A DNA stretch of 64,000 bases from Gimesia maris (GTDB lineage: Bacteria > Planctomycetota > Planctomycetia > Planctomycetales > Planctomycetaceae), in contig NZ_CP042910.1 in assembly GCF_008298035.1 (NCBI RefSeq), forward strand, positions 1,446,001-1,510,000, given 5' to 3'. Each line of letters starts with the position of its first letter. The stretch's first letter is position 1. A model generated the notes under the pieces. That model was not told the origin of the DNA, searched no databases, and saw nothing but the letters and a program-made list of their open reading frames with translations. Below, one piece after another: positions 19,346 to 30,770 of this stretch. Made by a program: the position numbers and the translations under genes.

Positions 19346-19775
19346 GGCTTTAATGCACGTTCACTAAGGATAACATGTTATGGATACAATTCGGACGGCA
19401 ACATACCGTCCTCGTCAAAGCGCTCAATACTAGTCGGAACTTTTTGAGAAGAAACACTCAAGCTTTACAGGGGGGTAGGCCCTGCAAAATCGCATCACTC
19501 TACTACTGTGATGGCTGACCCGGCAGGTTTGTTAAACAAGGGATCACTAACATCCGGAACGTTTCGCAAGTAGACAATCTGAGCGTAAGGTGTGAGCGTA
19601 GAATCTTATCGTTGTATCGTCTTCGGGGGAAGAGGATTTTTGGTTAAATTCCGAAAACTCCCTGATTAATTGCGCAATCAGTATAGTCAAATTTGACTGA
19701 AAAAGAAAGCAGTCAATCACAGGGAGAGGCATCAGAGCACCTCTCCCTGTGGATAAAATTAGACTGAGAATAGTC
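19346..19775. other. Intergenic region between ppdK and fusA
   Basis: 430 bases upstream of fusA. Its left part should hold the fusA promoter and a long leader, with a small dyad CATCAC/GTGATG near 19493-19513. Its right part holds the ppdK terminator at 19718-19751. No gene is credible here. Confidence 0.45.
19718..19751 (-). terminator. Terminator of the ppdK gene
   Basis: CACAGGGAGAGG at 19718-19729 pairs perfectly with CCTCTCCCTGTG at 19740-19751, a 12-bp stem with a 10-base loop, 25 bases beyond the ppdK stop. On the minus strand a T-rich tract (TTTCTTTTT) lies several bases after the stem. Confidence 0.75.
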
Positions 19776-22508
19776 TTACGCTTTTTCTTCCAGTACAGCC
19801 TGTGCTGCCGCCAGACGGGCGATCGGCACCCGGAAAGGTGAGCAGCTGACGTAATCCAGGCCCAGTTCATGGCAGAAGATCACACTGGCAGGGTCACCAC
19901 CATGTTCACCACAAATACCGATTTTGAGCTCGGGGCGAGTACCGCGACCACGCTCGACACCTGTCTGCATGAGACGTCCGACACCATCCTGATCGATGGT
20001 CTGGAACGGGTCGGAAGGGATGATGTCGTTTTCACGGTAGTGGCCGATGAAGGTACCATAATCATCACGGCTCATTCCCAGGGTCGTCTGGGTCAGGTCA
20101 TTGGTTCCGAAACTGAAGAACTCAGCGGTTTCAGCAATCTGATCTGCACAGATGGCAGCTCGTGGAAGCTCAACCATGGTACCAACCAGGTAATTGACTT
20201 TGACGCCTTTCTCTTCGAGTACTTTTTCAGCTTCTGCACGGATGATGCCAGCCTGGTCATCAAATTCAGTTTTGAAGCCGGCCAGGGGAACCATGATTTC
20301 AGGGAAGACTTCAATGCCTTCATTCTGAACGTCACAGGCAGCTTCCATGATGGCTCGAGCCTGCATGGCTGTGATTTCCGGGTAAACAATACCCAGACGA
20401 CAGCCACGATGACCCAGCATCGGATTCAATTCATGCAGTTCTTCCACACGACGACGGATGAACTCAACCGAGACACCCAGTTCGTTCGCCAGTTCTTCTC
20501 CCAGAGTGGGGTTCTCTTCGAGGTGACGGTCAGAAAGGAACTCGTGCAGTGGTGGGTCTAACAGGCGAATGGTGACAGGTAGTCCGTTCATCGCCCGGAA
20601 GATACCTGCAAAGTCTTCTCGCTGGAACGGCAGCAGCTTGTTGACTGCTTTGGTTCGTGACTCGACATCGCCGGCGGCAATCATTTCACGGATTTCAGCC
20701 AGGTGATGGAAGAACATGTGCTCGGTACGACACAGGCCGATACCCTGGGCACCGAAGGAGATCGCTTCGGCAGCCTGATCGGGCTGGTCGGCATTGGTGC
20801 GAACTTTGAGTTTGCGGATTTCATCGACCCAGGTCATCAACTGCTCATAGCGCTGATAAGTTTCGGAATCTTCCGGCTTCATCGTTTTGGAAATCAGGAC
20901 TTCGACGATTTCACTGGGCTTGGTTTCGACTTTGCCGGCAAAAACTTCTCCGGTGAAACCATCGATGCTGATCCAGTCGCCTTTCTTGAGAACCTTATCA
21001 CCTTTGGTAATGGTTCCGGCAGCAGAATCGATTTTCAACTCGGATGCACCGACGATACAGGCCTTACCCATCTGGCGACTGACCAGAGCAGCGTGAGAGC
21101 TGGCTCCGCCCAGTGCAGTCAGAATCCCTTTGGAAACCCGCATACCACGCAGGTCTTCCGGGCTGGTCTCACGTCGCACCAGAACCAGCTGGGCTGAGTT
21201 GTCTTTGTTGTAGATCGCTTCGGCATCTTCTGCACTGAAGCAGATGTGACCACAGGCGGCACCAGGGCCAGCATTGATGCCTTTGGTAAGCAGATCGCCC
21301 GCTTTGGCTGCCTTTTCTTTTTCAGCAGGGTCAAAAATCGGCTGCAGCAACTGGTTCAAGTCGTCTGCAGGAATACGCTTTTTGGTGATGGCCTGTTCTT
21401 TGCTGACCAGACCTTCATTGACCATATCGACGGCAATACGGACTGCGGCAAAACCGGTTCGTTTGGCATTACGGGTCTGCAGCATCCAGACTTTTCCACG
21501 TTGAATGGTGAATTCAATGTCCTGCACGTCTTTGTAATGCTGTTCCAGTTTGCGTCCGATATCGTCGAGCTGTTTGTATCCTTCGGGCAGATCAGTGCTC
21601 AGTGTGGATTCGATCTGCTTGGGAGTCCGGATACCGGCAACCACGTCTTCACCTTGGGCGTTGATCAGGTAATCGCCGCAGAAACCGGGTTCACCGGTAG
21701 AGCAGTTACGGGTCAGGCCAACGCCTGTTGCACAGTCATCGCCGAGGTTTCCGTAAACCATGGCCTGGACGTTACACGCGGTTCCCCAGTTGTGGGGAAT
21801 GCCGTAGTCACGACGGTAAACGACAGCCCGGTCATTGTCCCAGCTGCTGAATACGGCTCCGATGGCACCCCAGATCTGCTGTTTGGGGTCCGTGGGGAAG
21901 TCCTGACCGGTTCCTTCTTTGATCAGTGCTTTGAATTCGGCAACCAGTTCTTTCAGCTGCTCTGCATTCAGTTCGGAATCGTACTGGACGCCGGCTTTCT
22001 CACGTTTGGCTTCCAATGCGTGTTCGAACGGATCTTCGTCGGCACCTTTCATTCCGAGAACCACGTCGCCGTACATCTGGACGAAGCGACGATAGCTGTC
22101 CCAGGCGAATGCTTCATTGCCGGACTGTTTAGCGAGTGCTTCAACAGTGGTATCATTCAGGCCGATGTTCAAGACGGTGTCCATCATGCCGGGCATGGAT
22201 TCGCGAGCACCAGAGCGGCAGGAAACCAGCAGGGGGTTGGTATCACAGCCGAATTTGGCACCCATGGCTTCTTCCACCTTCGCCAGTGCTTCTTCAACTT
22301 GTGCTTCCACACCTTCCGGGTATTCACCCTTGGTCTTGCTGTAGTGAATGCAGACTTCCGTGTTCAAAGTGAAACCAGCGGGGACAGGAAGGCCGATATT
22401 AATCATTTCTGCCAGGTTAGCACCTTTACCACCGAGGCTGTTGCGCAATGTCGCATCGCCATCTGCTTTTCCATCTCCGAAGAAGTACACATACTTTTGA
22501 CCTGACAT
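19776..22508 (-). CDS. ppdK: Pyruvate, phosphate dikinase
   Basis: A 910-residue enzyme, near the usual 870-900, interconverting pyruvate, ATP and phosphate with PEP, AMP and pyrophosphate. The N-terminal nucleotide-binding domain starts with [10 protein letters not shown] and LPVPAGFT. The phosphohistidine domain carries [12 protein letters not shown] with the swivelling catalytic His472. The C-terminal PEP/pyruvate TIM barrel contains [12 protein letters not shown] and a CGEHGGDP segment followed by the conserved Cys in [17 protein letters not shown]. All domains are intact. It appears to be a single-gene unit with its own terminator and a 626-base upstream region. In bacteria it can serve gluconeogenesis or pyrophosphate-linked glycolysis; the direction here cannot be told from sequence. 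Confidence 0.96.
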   Translation of the reverse strand: MSGQKYVYFFGDGKADGDATLRNSLGGKGANLAEMINIGLPVPAGFTLNTEVCIHYSKTKGEYPEGVEAQVEEALAKVEEAMGAKFGCDTNPLLVSCRSGARESMPGMMDTVLNIGLNDTTVEALAKQSGNEAFAWDSYRRFVQMYGDVVLGMKGADEDPFEHALEAKREKAGVQYDSELNAEQLKELVAEFKALIKEGTGQDFPTDPKQQIWGAIGAVFSSWDNDRAVVYRRDYGIPHNWGTACNVQAMVYGNLGDDCATGVGLTRNCSTGEPGFCGDYLINAQGEDVVAGIRTPKQIESTLSTDLPEGYKQLDDIGRKLEQHYKDVQDIEFTIQRGKVWMLQTRNAKRTGFAAVRIAVDMVNEGLVSKEQAITKKRIPADDLNQLLQPIFDPAEKEKAAKAGDLLTKGINAGPGAACGHICFSAEDAEAIYNKDNSAQLVLVRRETSPEDLRGMRVSKGILTALGGASSHAALVSRQMGKACIVGASELKIDSAAGTITKGDKVLKKGDWISIDGFTGEVFAGKVETKPSEIVEVLISKTMKPEDSETYQRYEQLMTWVDEIRKLKVRTNADQPDQAAEAISFGAQGIGLCRTEHMFFHHLAEIREMIAAGDVESRTKAVNKLLPFQREDFAGIFRAMNGLPVTIRLLDPPLHEFLSDRHLEENPTLGEELANELGVSVEFIRRRVEELHELNPMLGHRGCRLGIVYPEITAMQARAIMEAACDVQNEGIEVFPEIMVPLAGFKTEFDDQAGIIRAEAEKVLEEKGVKVNYLVGTMVELPRAAICADQIAETAEFFSFGTNDLTQTTLGMSRDDYGTFIGHYRENDIIPSDPFQTIDQDGVGRLMQTGVERGRGTRPELKIGICGEHGGDPASVIFCHELGLDYVSCSPFRVPIARLAAAQAVLEEKA

Positions 22509-23134
22509 ACTTATTTCCTCTTAGTGTTAATTGGGCAGGCTTTCGGTTCCTTCACGCAAAGAAACCGGTTGCTGACCAGTACATATCTATTGTTCAGAAG
22601 CGTGATGCTTCTCGTTAAGATGAGGGATTGAATTTCAACCCTCTCTCATGCATATTTCCGGAGCTCGCGGCAGTCAGCAAAGAATTTACAGACTGCTGAT
22701 TGTCTTTCCAGAGAAAGACCAGTCGCTGGCGGTTGATATCCAGTTGATCCGATTTGGGTTTAACGGCTTCAGAATTTGCCCTGGTCAGTCATCTCGCCGA
22801 GCGAATGACTGGAATCCTGTACGTTCAACCATCGGTTTGCAGCATATTTACTAGGGACACTACCATTGCTCAGTCTCAGCGTCAAGCGACTGACCACAAT
22901 CGGGTTAAACGCCTTGTGAATTCGATGGATTGCTCCGAAAACCTTACGTGAAATCTCTCAAAAAATTTTCCTTTCGCGGGAACTGAGTAAATAAGCATGG
23001 AAAATCGTTCGACCTGTGATACCATGACAGACAGGGCTCAATGTTTCATTTGTACACTCATTTCTGGTTGGGTCGCAATAAGCGTTTTCTAAGTAGTCAC
23101 TTACACACTCTTTCTTCCCTTTCGGGCCACAGCG
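22509..23134. other. Divergent intergenic region between ppdK and the FHA gene
   Basis: About 626 bases. Short frames here, such as 22648-22854, have unnatural composition and no recognisable domain, so I do not call a gene. The region presumably carries the ppdK promoter and leader on one side and the promoter of the FHA gene on the other. I see no structured RNA that I can name. Confidence 0.4.
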
Positions 23135-23563
23135 ATGATAGCGAGATTGATTCCGGTTAATGGAGGCCAGCCGATCCTGATTAAAAAGGATGTGACCGTC
23201 GTTGGGCGGAAGTCAGATTTGTGTGACATACAGATTGATAAAAACAGTATTTCCAAGATCCATTGTGTGATTATTAAAACAGATGGCCTGCTGTTTGTAC
23301 GGGATCTATGCAGCACAAATGGAACACGGGTGAATGGTCAGAAAATTATCCGCGGTGCCTTATTACCCGGGGATGAGCTTTCACTGGCCTCAACGAAATT
23401 TGAGGTAGAGCTTGCGGGGGATCCTAAGGAGGACGATCCGGAAGTCGGAGTGCATCAAAGGACCGAAATGCTGACCGCATTCAACCTGGATATACAGCAG
23501 GAAGAAGAAGCACTTGATTCCGACAGTGAAAATGGCAGCGAGATCAAGCTGATCTCCGAGTGA
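23135..23563 (+). CDS. FHA-domain protein
   Basis: A 142-residue protein made of a single forkhead-associated domain (about residues 3-92) and a short acidic tail. The signature residues are present: VGRKSDLCDIQI, SISKIHC and STNGTRVNG. FHA domains bind phosphothreonine peptides, so the protein probably reads the output of Ser/Thr kinases, which planctomycetes have in large numbers. No kinase is adjacent, but a PP2C phosphatase (29.1 kb) and an FHA-SpoIIE protein (62.7 kb) lie in the same window. The start ATG has no clear ribosome binding site. It ends 21 bases from the convergent lpxI gene. Confidence 0.9.
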   Translation: MIARLIPVNGGQPILIKKDVTVVGRKSDLCDIQIDKNSISKIHCVIIKTDGLLFVRDLCSTNGTRVNGQKIIRGALLPGDELSLASTKFEVELAGDPKEDDPEVGVHQRTEMLTAFNLDIQQEEEALDSDSENGSEIKLISE

Positions 23564-23584
23564 CGTTCTCGACCCGCATCGCCT

Positions 23585-24541
23585 TTAGCTGGCCAGTTGC
23601 AGTGTCAGTTCTTCCTCATTCAGAGAGACGATTGCGATTCCCAGTTTGTCTGCCAGGTCGGCGACTTCTTTCTGATCAATCATAATTGTCTGATTGCTTT
23701 CAATCGCCAGAACCCGTCCGCCCGCTTCATGCATGGTCTGTAGTGTTTTGATACCAACGGTGGGAACATCGAACCGGCGATCCTGTTGGGGCTTTGCCAC
23801 TTTGACGACGGTGAAACCGCCCCGTTTACACAACTGGCCCGCACGTTGAATTGCCCGGTCGGTGCCTTCGATGGCTTCGACCGCGATCACTGCTTTATCG
23901 TTGATCACGATACTTTGTCCGATATCCAGTTGTCCCATCTGTTTGGCGATGTCCCATCCCATTTTGATATCTTCCCATTGGGAATGACTGGGGCGTCGTT
24001 TGGTCAGAAATCCGTGCTTCACGAGTAACTCCGGGCAAAAATCCAATGCAGAATCAAAGAAAATATTGTCACGTTCAAATTCTTTAATCACAGCCAGCAG
24101 CAGGGTGTCATCTTTGCGATCTTTTTTGGCATAGCGATACCACATATGCAGCGTGCGCAGATCAGGTAATAATTTTAAAATTCGGAAGGGGCTGAACAGG
24201 ACCGTCTTCTCGATCTTGCCTGCCATCACAATGCGATTGACGTCTTCCCGCTGGAACAGCTTGATGGCTCGGCCGATACGTGCCAGTGGGATCCAGTGAA
24301 AGATGTCGCAGACTTCGGTTAATTCTTCACTGGCCATGCCAAAGATGCCCAGGCAGCAGACTGAATATCCCTGTTGCCGCGCCTGTTCCGCAAACACAAT
24401 GGGGAAGCGACCCGCTCCTGCCAGAAGTCCGATTTGACGGTGAGAATGATCTGAGTTGTTCGTTTGCAATTCTTTCATCGATTTTTCAGAGTTCAAATTG
24501 AATCTTGTCGGAAGAGTGAACAGAGCCCGCCGCCTGGTCAC
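23585..24541 (-). CDS. lpxI: UDP-2,3-diacylglucosamine pyrophosphatase LpxI
   Basis: The LpxI (formerly DUF1009) family is shown by [11 protein letters not shown] near the N terminus, the VMAGKIEK segment, [11 protein letters not shown] and the C-terminal [14 protein letters not shown] with conserved acidic residues. LpxI hydrolyses UDP-2,3-diacylglucosamine to lipid X, the fourth step of lipid A synthesis, and replaces LpxH in some lineages. The GTG at 24541 overlaps the lpxD stop by four bases (GTGA), a sign of coupling. An ATG at 24478 would remove 21 poorly conserved residues and is a fair alternative start. With lpxD it implies an outer membrane containing lipid A or a similar lipid. Confidence 0.9.
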   Translation of the reverse strand: MTRRRALFTLPTRFNLNSEKSMKELQTNNSDHSHRQIGLLAGAGRFPIVFAEQARQQGYSVCCLGIFGMASEELTEVCDIFHWIPLARIGRAIKLFQREDVNRIVMAGKIEKTVLFSPFRILKLLPDLRTLHMWYRYAKKDRKDDTLLLAVIKEFERDNIFFDSALDFCPELLVKHGFLTKRRPSHSQWEDIKMGWDIAKQMGQLDIGQSIVINDKAVIAVEAIEGTDRAIQRAGQLCKRGGFTVVKVAKPQQDRRFDVPTVGIKTLQTMHEAGGRVLAIESNQTIMIDQKEVADLADKLGIAIVSLNEEELTLQLAS

Positions 24542-25620
24542 TTGTCGGCAGTGAGTTGATTCAGGCTCTCGAGTTGCTGGCTCATCTGTTTGATCTGGTT
24601 TTCCAGTTCACGAATCTGTTTTCTCATCTCGGGAACTTTGCGAATCGACATTACGATCTTACGCTGTTCTTTTTCCGGGGCAGCCGGAGTCCCGATGTGG
24701 ACTTCTCCAGGTGGGATATCCCGATGCACACCAGCCCGCGCACCCAGGGTCGCCTGGTCTCCAATATGTACATGGTCTGCTACTCCAACCTGACCGGCAC
24801 ACCGTACGTAGTCTCCGGTTGTGATGGAACCGGCGAAGCCTACCTGTGATGCGAAGGCATTATGTTTTCCGATTTCACAGTTGTGGGCAATCATGACCTG
24901 GTTATCGATTTTCGTGCCTTCACCTATCACGGTGGGGCCGATCATGCCCCGGTCGATCGTGGTGCCTGCGCCGATTTCTACATCATCCTCAATCCGTACG
25001 CTGCCCAGGTGAGGGATTTTAATAAATCGGCCTGCTTCAAACCGGTAACCGAATCCGTCGCATCCCAACACAGCTGCAGCGTGGATCAATACTCGATTGC
25101 CAAGTTTCACATCTGGATAAAACACGGCGTTAGCATGAATGGTGACATCGTCGCCAATGACGCAGTCTTCTCCAATATAAACACCCGGATAGATGCGACA
25201 GTTTTTTCCGATACGAACGCCCGGGCGGATTGTCACCTGGGGATAGATCTGACAGTTTTCTCCCAGCTCGACATTGTCACTGATTTGCGCCTGGAGAGAG
25301 ACCCCTATTTCAGGCAGGGGTCGTGATGGACGCAGTTTCTGAATGATTTTGATGAATGCTGCCTGTGCATCAACAACGGCAATCGAAGTAAAGGGAGCTT
25401 CTCCGAATGATTTCTCGAACGACTCTTCCAGCCGTTTTTCCAGAAGCACTGCGCCGGCATTGCTGGATCTCAACCGCTTGAGGTTCAACTCATCGCCGAC
25501 AAAGGTGATATCGTGAGGGCCTGCTTTCAGAACAGACTCCGCACCATGTATTTCTAATCTTTGATTGCCTTTCACCAGGCAATTCAGCTCTTGAGCGATC
25601 CACTCGACTGTCGTCGACAT
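24538..25620 (-). CDS. lpxD: UDP-3-O-acylglucosamine N-acyltransferase LpxD
   Basis: The 360-residue protein has an N-terminal uridine-binding domain (about residues 1-100), a left-handed beta-helix of hexapeptide repeats (about 105-310) and a C-terminal coiled helix. The catalytic histidine of the family is probably His246 in MIAHNCEIG. LpxD adds the second acyl chain, on the amine, in lipid A synthesis. The ATG at 25620 has AAGGA 7 bases upstream and matches the family's N terminus; the frame stays open further to 25695 without a better start. The C-terminal 45 residues are a Gln/Leu/Lys-rich coil longer than the short helices of most homologues. lpxI follows with a four-base overlap. Confidence 0.93.
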   Translation of the reverse strand: MSTTVEWIAQELNCLVKGNQRLEIHGAESVLKAGPHDITFVGDELNLKRLRSSNAGAVLLEKRLEESFEKSFGEAPFTSIAVVDAQAAFIKIIQKLRPSRPLPEIGVSLQAQISDNVELGENCQIYPQVTIRPGVRIGKNCRIYPGVYIGEDCVIGDDVTIHANAVFYPDVKLGNRVLIHAAAVLGCDGFGYRFEAGRFIKIPHLGSVRIEDDVEIGAGTTIDRGMIGPTVIGEGTKIDNQVMIAHNCEIGKHNAFASQVGFAGSITTGDYVRCAGQVGVADHVHIGDQATLGARAGVHRDIPPGEVHIGTPAAPEKEQRKIVMSIRKVPEMRKQIRELENQIKQMSQQLESLNQLTADK

Positions 25621-26011
25621 CAAGGAGTCCTTTCCGGAAGATGCACGTTTAGTTGATCGATTGTCAGACGATGAACAGAGGGGTGGGACCGCCATCGTGG
25701 CAAATCCTGTAATGCTGTTCCCCCTAATCTCGCTGATTTTTAACTGATTTCACAAATTTAACGCAAGAGCATTTTTTTTAATGGGGACAGATTCGATTTG
25801 ACGAGTTTTTCATTAAGTCTCAATTGGTTCAGTATTTAATTACAGAGGCGATCAGAAAGGCGGATTAGAATTCAGGAATGTCACTGGTAGCGAATAGCCG
25901 ATGAATAAGTTAGGATGTGCTTCTGGCTTTGCGGAATCGTTTCCGGAGCATTAGACTGACGTCGCAAACTACGTCTGTCTCTCCAGTTAAGTAATCAACA
26001 ATTAGAGATAT
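25621..26011. other. Divergent intergenic region between lpxD and aroH
   Basis: About 390 AT-rich bases between divergent genes. It must hold both promoters, but I see no box pair that stands out and no small gene. Confidence 0.4.
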
Positions 26012-26395
26012 ATGGTATTAACGATGTCGGTACGTGGAATACGTGGTGCAACAACGGTGACACAGGATGCTGCTGCAGAAGTCCTGTCTGCAACGCGTGA
26101 GTTGCTGGAACAGCTTCTCAAATCAAACCGGATCGAAAACTTCGAAGATATTGTCTCTGTATTTTTTACAACGACTCCAGATCTGACCTCTGCATTTCCG
26201 GCAGAAGCGGCTCGTGAACTGGGGATGAAATCAGTACCACTGATCTGTGCCTCTGAAATTGCCGTCAAAGGAGCGATGCCTCGCTGCATCCGGGTCATGA
26301 TTCACGTGAATACGGATCAGAAACAGTCAGAAGTAGTACACGTATATCTGAATGAGGCACAAAAGCTGCGACCTGATGTCGCTTCCGCTCAGTAA
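26012..26395 (+). CDS. aroH: Chorismate mutase, AroH type
   Basis: The sequence matches the monofunctional trimeric AroH class, as in Bacillus subtilis: [13 protein letters not shown] at the N terminus, [19 protein letters not shown], then [14 protein letters not shown] and [13 protein letters not shown]. These include the active-site arginines and glutamate of that class. The enzyme converts chorismate to prephenate for phenylalanine and tyrosine. The AroH class starts a few residues before RGIRG, so the second ATG at 26024 is an equally good start. No other aromatic pathway gene is adjacent. It ends five bases from the convergent lipoprotein-like gene. Confidence 0.94.
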   Translation: MVLTMSVRGIRGATTVTQDAAAEVLSATRELLEQLLKSNRIENFEDIVSVFFTTTPDLTSAFPAEAARELGMKSVPLICASEIAVKGAMPRCIRVMIHVNTDQKQSEVVHVYLNEAQKLRPDVASAQ

Positions 26396-26400
26396 GATCA

Positions 26401-27249
26401 TTACTGAATCTTCACCGGGGCAGGTTGGGGGTCGGGGGCATCTGTTCCAATAATGGCATTGGTTGATGTCCATTCCAAAAGCTGGTCAGAGCCATCTTCC
26501 TGAACAGTGAAGGGGATACCGCGTTCTTCCAGCGTATCGGTCAGTTCATCCAGCGGGTTTTTCAAAAACTGCGGCGGTAATACTGTCTTGAGTTGATCCC
26601 AGTTTTTTCTGACCAGGTTGATATTTTCCGGGGGAACCTGAATGAGATGTTCGGCGCGGTTCACACGGGCAATCCACATGGCCTCGTGCAGGGTCCGATG
26701 GCGCTCTTCCAGAGAGAGTGAGGAAAACGGGCGTTTATCCAGTTGCATCTGATGGATCGCGTTGTTCCCTTTGGTGATCATTTCCTCAAGCTTCTGATCT
26801 GATCGTAACTGGTGGCGGCTGGCTGCCAGCCCGATGGCCAGGGTAAAGCTGATGAATTGCTCTTTGGACATATCCCTCCGCAGGAGTGCTTTTTTGAGCA
26901 ATCGGTTACGTATCCCAAACTGATCGCTGATACGTTGTACGTCCCAGAGCTGTGACATATTGATTTGCTCGCTGTTAACCAGATCTTCAATAGGCAGAGA
27001 ACGAATATGGCTCCAGACCGGCGCTGGTGCATAGACGGTGGGGAATGTGGGCATTTTGCCTTCGGGTATCAGCTGAATGACTTTGAGGTAGCGCTTCAGT
27101 TCTGCTTCCGTTACTTTTTCGTTGATCTGTTTGAGCTCGGTGTACTCAAGAGAATGGTCGGAGCAACCTGAATGACTCGCTGAAACCACGGCGAGGACGC
27201 AGCAGATGATTCTGCAGAGTCTGGTCGTGTTAAATTTCAAAAAGGCCAT
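26401..27249 (-). CDS. Putative exported lipoprotein of unknown function
   Basis: A 282-residue protein whose N terminus has a basic start, a hydrophobic stretch and a Cys after SHSG at residue 29, which fits a lipoprotein signal although it is not a perfect lipobox. The mature part is mainly helical and hydrophilic with no recognised domain. A Trp/Arg-rich region near residues 190-200 and a C-terminal Pro-rich tail are visible. It lies between the convergent aroH gene and, upstream, the glycosyltransferase-like gene about 208 bases away on the same strand. I assign no function. Confidence 0.72.
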   Translation of the reverse strand: MAFLKFNTTRLCRIICCVLAVVSASHSGCSDHSLEYTELKQINEKVTEAELKRYLKVIQLIPEGKMPTFPTVYAPAPVWSHIRSLPIEDLVNSEQINMSQLWDVQRISDQFGIRNRLLKKALLRRDMSKEQFISFTLAIGLAASRHQLRSDQKLEEMITKGNNAIHQMQLDKRPFSSLSLEERHRTLHEAMWIARVNRAEHLIQVPPENINLVRKNWDQLKTVLPPQFLKNPLDELTDTLEERGIPFTVQEDGSDQLLEWTSTNAIIGTDAPDPQPAPVKIQ

Positions 27250-27457
27250 ATCAGTTCACCTGGTTTCAATCAAGGTAAAGAGTTCCCACCTCAGTTCAGG
27301 GCTATCAAAGTGACTCCAGGTTCAATCGGAAATCGTCAGGAGCACGGGATACGCCCTGAATAGAATATCGACATTGCCAAAATCAGGTGCTTAGTGCTGC
27401 GCAGAGATTTCCGAATAACCTGATTACAGGAATTGTGCGGGGAGCGTTGCTCGAACT

Positions 27458-29041
27458 TCAGCCCGGAGGAAAATGAAATCCGGTGATCCGAGTGACGGTC
27501 GCGACACAAACGACAGCTTGCGCCGTTACTGCGATGATCCAGACCGTCTGCATTTTCAGAAAAGAACTGGCCTGCAACTTTTCACCAGCCTGAATGTCAT
27601 GGATCCTCTGCCAGTAAGGGATCGTCATCAGCAGTAACCAGGGCAGAAAGATCAACCAGAGTCGCGCCGCTTCTCCCATGTTCTTTCCCGAAAGCCATAA
27701 AAGCATCAGTACCATGCCACTGGACAGCAGAAATGCTTTCAGGCTGGAGCGGGTGGAACAATTTGCCTGCTCAGCGGAGATTCGTCTTTGGAAGCAGAGA
27801 GAACGAATAACCATCCAGGACACGGGTAGTCCCAGTGCCAGGCTGATCTCGAGTGGATTGAGCAGCAGCCACTTCCAGTATGTCCGCGTGTACTCGCTAT
27901 AGAAGCCGGCATGGTTTTGAAAATTCAGATACCAGACCCGCAGCAGATTCAGGTCAAACACGGCAGCCAGGATGAATGCAGGTAAACAGAAACCTGCCAG
28001 ACCACTGAAACCAGTTAAGGCAAGCGTTTTCCAGGCAGGGGGGGCTTGTCTGGAGCCCGTCAGACGAGGCCAGAGTTGCAGAATAAAAAAGCAGGCCGCA
28101 CACACGCCGACCGGCAGAAATGCCAAAGTCAGAAACAGGCCTCCCCAGATCAACAGGCCTGCCAGGAAAGCACAGATCAGGTTATTTCTTCTGCAGGCAG
28201 TCACCCATAGATACAGAAATAATATGGCGATCACAGGATAAAGTGCGTCGGATTTAGGCTGGAAGATCAGTGTGGCTGGTATCAACGGCCAGAATGCAGC
28301 CACCTGCCAGCTGACCGCGCGCGAACTGAATTCCCGAGCAAGCAGAAAGAGGGGGACAACAGTCAGTGATGACATGCTTAACGTGATCAGGGTTGCGAGC
28401 CACAGAACCGCACGGTCTCGCGGGAGCAGGGGATATTTGGAACGCGAAGTCATGCCCTCGATGACGTCAGCGGCTTCCTGAAATGAGGCAGGCTGCATAT
28501 CCACTAAAAATGATTGCAGAGCGGGATATTTTTCACAGAGTCGAATCAATGTCAGGTAAAACAGAGGCAGACCTGGAGGATGAGTGCCTTCATGCAGCAC
28601 ATCACCTTGTTCCATCTTTGCTTCATACTCACTGAGAAATTGTGTGGCATCTGAGATCTCCGTCTGTGCCTGGGTGAAATACCCTGAGGAGCCTTTGTAG
28701 TAAAGTACAAAGGCTGCCTTCGACAGTCGATATTCTCCAGGCGGGCTGTCCTGCAGGAGCAGAGACCACAGGCCCGCAGCTGCTGTCAGACCTGTCAGCC
28801 AGACAGTCAGTTCGTACCAGCGACAGTCAGGCATCCGCGAGAGCGCAATCAGAGTCAGCAGTAGATAGACGGCGAACGCGATAGCGGAAACGATCCAGCC
28901 GGGAATCATTTCAGCGGCCGCAAACGGGATTCGATTCCAGGTCCACTCACCTTCCACGCCCAGCGGAATTTGAGTCAGCCAGAGCAGGGCAATGGTGATC
29001 AGGCTGGTCAGCAGATAGGGTAAAAGAATTCGAAATCGCAT
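27458..29041 (-). CDS. Polytopic membrane protein, probably a GT-C (ArnT/PMT-like) glycosyltransferase
   Basis: A 527-residue protein with about eleven hydrophobic segments. The first large loop, after the early spans, holds acidic residues and HPPGLPLFYLTLIRL, a pattern seen in GT-C enzymes that use polyprenyl-phosphate sugars (ArnT has a KPPL-type motif at the equivalent place). The family assignment is moderate: I cannot see a fully conserved DD or DE motif, and some planctomycete proteins with this architecture are simply annotated as membrane proteins. Donor and acceptor are unknown. The start ATG at 29041 has no strong ribosome binding site. It lies 85 bases downstream of the PP2C gene on the same strand. 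Confidence 0.7.
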   Translation of the reverse strand: MRFRILLPYLLTSLITIALLWLTQIPLGVEGEWTWNRIPFAAAEMIPGWIVSAIAFAVYLLLTLIALSRMPDCRWYELTVWLTGLTAAAGLWSLLLQDSPPGEYRLSKAAFVLYYKGSSGYFTQAQTEISDATQFLSEYEAKMEQGDVLHEGTHPPGLPLFYLTLIRLCEKYPALQSFLVDMQPASFQEAADVIEGMTSRSKYPLLPRDRAVLWLATLITLSMSSLTVVPLFLLAREFSSRAVSWQVAAFWPLIPATLIFQPKSDALYPVIAILFLYLWVTACRRNNLICAFLAGLLIWGGLFLTLAFLPVGVCAACFFILQLWPRLTGSRQAPPAWKTLALTGFSGLAGFCLPAFILAAVFDLNLLRVWYLNFQNHAGFYSEYTRTYWKWLLLNPLEISLALGLPVSWMVIRSLCFQRRISAEQANCSTRSSLKAFLLSSGMVLMLLWLSGKNMGEAARLWLIFLPWLLLMTIPYWQRIHDIQAGEKLQASSFLKMQTVWIIAVTAQAVVCVATVTRITGFHFPPG

Positions 29042-29126
29042 TGTTCAGCCAGAATGAAAACTGAGAGGCGGCAGTTTACCAGGCATCGGAGACAGGGAAA
29101 TGCCGTGTTTTCTGCTGAGGCACGAG

Positions 29127-29870
29127 TTATTCATCGATAAAAATTACGATGCAGGTAATGTTGTCTTTGGAACCACCTTCCTGCGCCGCTTTTACGATCT
29201 CTTCTGCTGCCTGTTGCGGTTCATCAAACTGTCCCAGCAGTTCTTGCAGTTTTTCATCGGAGATTCCATCGGTGACACCATCCGAGCAGAGTATCATTCG
29301 GTCCTGAGGTGTCGGATCCAGGTGACGTGCTTGAGTGCCGGCACTGCCGTCTTTCGTTCCCAGGTAACGATAGAGCACATTTTTGTAGCGGTGTGTTAAA
29401 GCTTCTTCAGGTGTTATGGTACCCGCGTCTACGAGTGCCTGTGTCAGCGAATGGTCGGTCGTCAACTGGTGCAGGACATCGTTTCTCAACAGGTAAACCC
29501 GACTGTCTCCCACGCCGCCAATGAAGAATTTCTCACCAACCTGAATGGCAAATACGATCGTCGTCCCCATGCTGCGGCAGTTGGGGTCCAACTCGCCCAG
29601 AGCCATGATTTCGAGATTGGCATGGGCGACAGCCTGATCGATGGCCTGAGTCACTTTTTCAGCCGGGTCACTATTAAAGTCGATCAGCTCATTCAGCTTC
29701 TGCGGAATGATTTCGATTGCTAACTGGCTGGCTTTTTCTCCGGCGCACTGTCCGCCCATCCCATCGGCGACAAGAAAGTATTTGTTGAGGTCATCAACAC
29801 AGAGATTGTCCTCATTATTTTCACGGAAATTTCCGGTAATGCTGACTGAGCCGTAACGAATTCCAACCAT
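29127..29870 (-). CDS. PP2C-family Ser/Thr protein phosphatase
   Basis: A 247-residue single-domain phosphatase of the PPM/PP2C type, like Stp/PstP of other bacteria. Motifs are in order: [51 protein letters not shown] and the closing DNITCIVI. The aspartates in these motifs bind the two or three Mn/Mg ions. It should reverse phosphorylation by Ser/Thr kinases such as those read by FHA proteins. There is no membrane span, so it is cytoplasmic. No kinase gene is adjacent. The gap to the GT-C gene downstream is 85 bases, so they might be co-transcribed. Confidence 0.94.
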   Translation of the reverse strand: MVGIRYGSVSITGNFRENNEDNLCVDDLNKYFLVADGMGGQCAGEKASQLAIEIIPQKLNELIDFNSDPAEKVTQAIDQAVAHANLEIMALGELDPNCRSMGTTIVFAIQVGEKFFIGGVGDSRVYLLRNDVLHQLTTDHSLTQALVDAGTITPEEALTHRYKNVLYRYLGTKDGSAGTQARHLDPTPQDRMILCSDGVTDGISDEKLQELLGQFDEPQQAAEEIVKAAQEGGSKDNITCIVIFIDE

Positions 29871-30038
29871 TAAAAAGCCTGTATGCGTGTCGATAATAAT
29901 TCTGGATGAGGCCGAAGTCTCACGCCTTCCATGCTAGACATATGTGAAATTCCTTTGAGGTATCATAGCATCTTTTGTTCGGGAATGAAATTTTAATAAT
30001 GTTGTATCTGCTGGTTTTTTAGTGTCTTATGAAAAGTT

Positions 30039-30770
30039 TCAGGGGCAAACTGTCTGGACTAAATCACGAACCCCCAGCGTGGTGGAGCAGATAAACAGTT
30101 CACCTGCTTCAAAACCGGCACTGGTTCCCAACAGGCGATTCTGGCTCTCCACCAGCCGGTAAACCCGTTTTTTTTCGGGGGGAAACTGGGACTGATAGGC
30201 TCGAATCGATTCAATTTTCTGCTCAAAAGTATCAGAAATATCAACGACAAACTGCCCACTGCCTTCAGGGTAATTCAGAGAGCCAAATCCCAGAGGATAC
30301 CAGACCTGTTTCTGAATCGTGTGTGGTTCTGTGTTATCGAACTGGTCATTCCATTTAGTCAAACGGGAATAGAATACAGCTGCATCCGTTATCTGCATGG
30401 CTTGCCAGTGATCGGGAGAAGCCATGGGGGTTTTACCTGCCAGTCCCAGCACAACTTTGGGGCGATATTTCCGGAACAGGTTTGCAAGGGCAACTCGGTT
30501 TTCAAAACTGTCAAACAGACGTCGGTTGGTCAGTTCCAGGGTTTCCCGCACATGGATTCCCAGTATTTCAGCAGCCTGTTTTGCTTCCTGCAGTCTGGAT
30601 TCCGGTCCCGGACTGAGTGGCGTAGGTTCGCCATCAGTCAGGTCAATAATGCCTACGCGATATCCCTGCTGGACCAGTTTGGCCAGGGTTCCACCACAGG
30701 CGATCTCAACATCATCCGGATGAGCACCGACGGCGATGACATCAAGTTGGTCCGGGGATTCTGAATTCAT
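30039..30770 (-). CDS. PIG-L family deacetylase, BshB1-like
   Basis: The zinc-binding motif AHPDDVE lies near the N terminus, with the third ligand in [30 protein letters not shown] and the [24 protein letters not shown] stretch resemble BshB1, which removes acetyl from N-acetylglucosaminyl-malate in bacillithiol synthesis. Other members of the family act on different N-acetyl sugars, and no bshA or bshC gene is nearby, so the substrate is uncertain. The ATG at 30770 (243 residues) fits the family better than a GTG at 30791. The gene is flanked by moderate gaps on both sides and looks monocistronic. Confidence 0.88.
   Translation of the reverse strand: MNSESPDQLDVIAVGAHPDDVEIACGGTLAKLVQQGYRVGIIDLTDGEPTPLSPGPESRLQEAKQAAEILGIHVRETLELTNRRLFDSFENRVALANLFRKYRPKVVLGLAGKTPMASPDHWQAMQITDAAVFYSRLTKWNDQFDNTEPHTIQKQVWYPLGFGSLNYPEGSGQFVVDISDTFEQKIESIRAYQSQFPPEKKRVYRLVESQNRLLGTSAGFEAGELFICSTTLGVRDLVQTVCP

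Noticed and set aside
21246..22505. A 419-codon plus-strand frame opposite the ppdK gene
   Set aside because: It lies wholly antisense to a clear pyruvate phosphate dikinase and has a Phe/Gly/Val-heavy composition typical of shadow frames.
22648..22854. A 68-codon frame between ppdK and the FHA gene
   Set aside because: No domain, unnatural composition and no ribosome binding site; it is likely non-coding.
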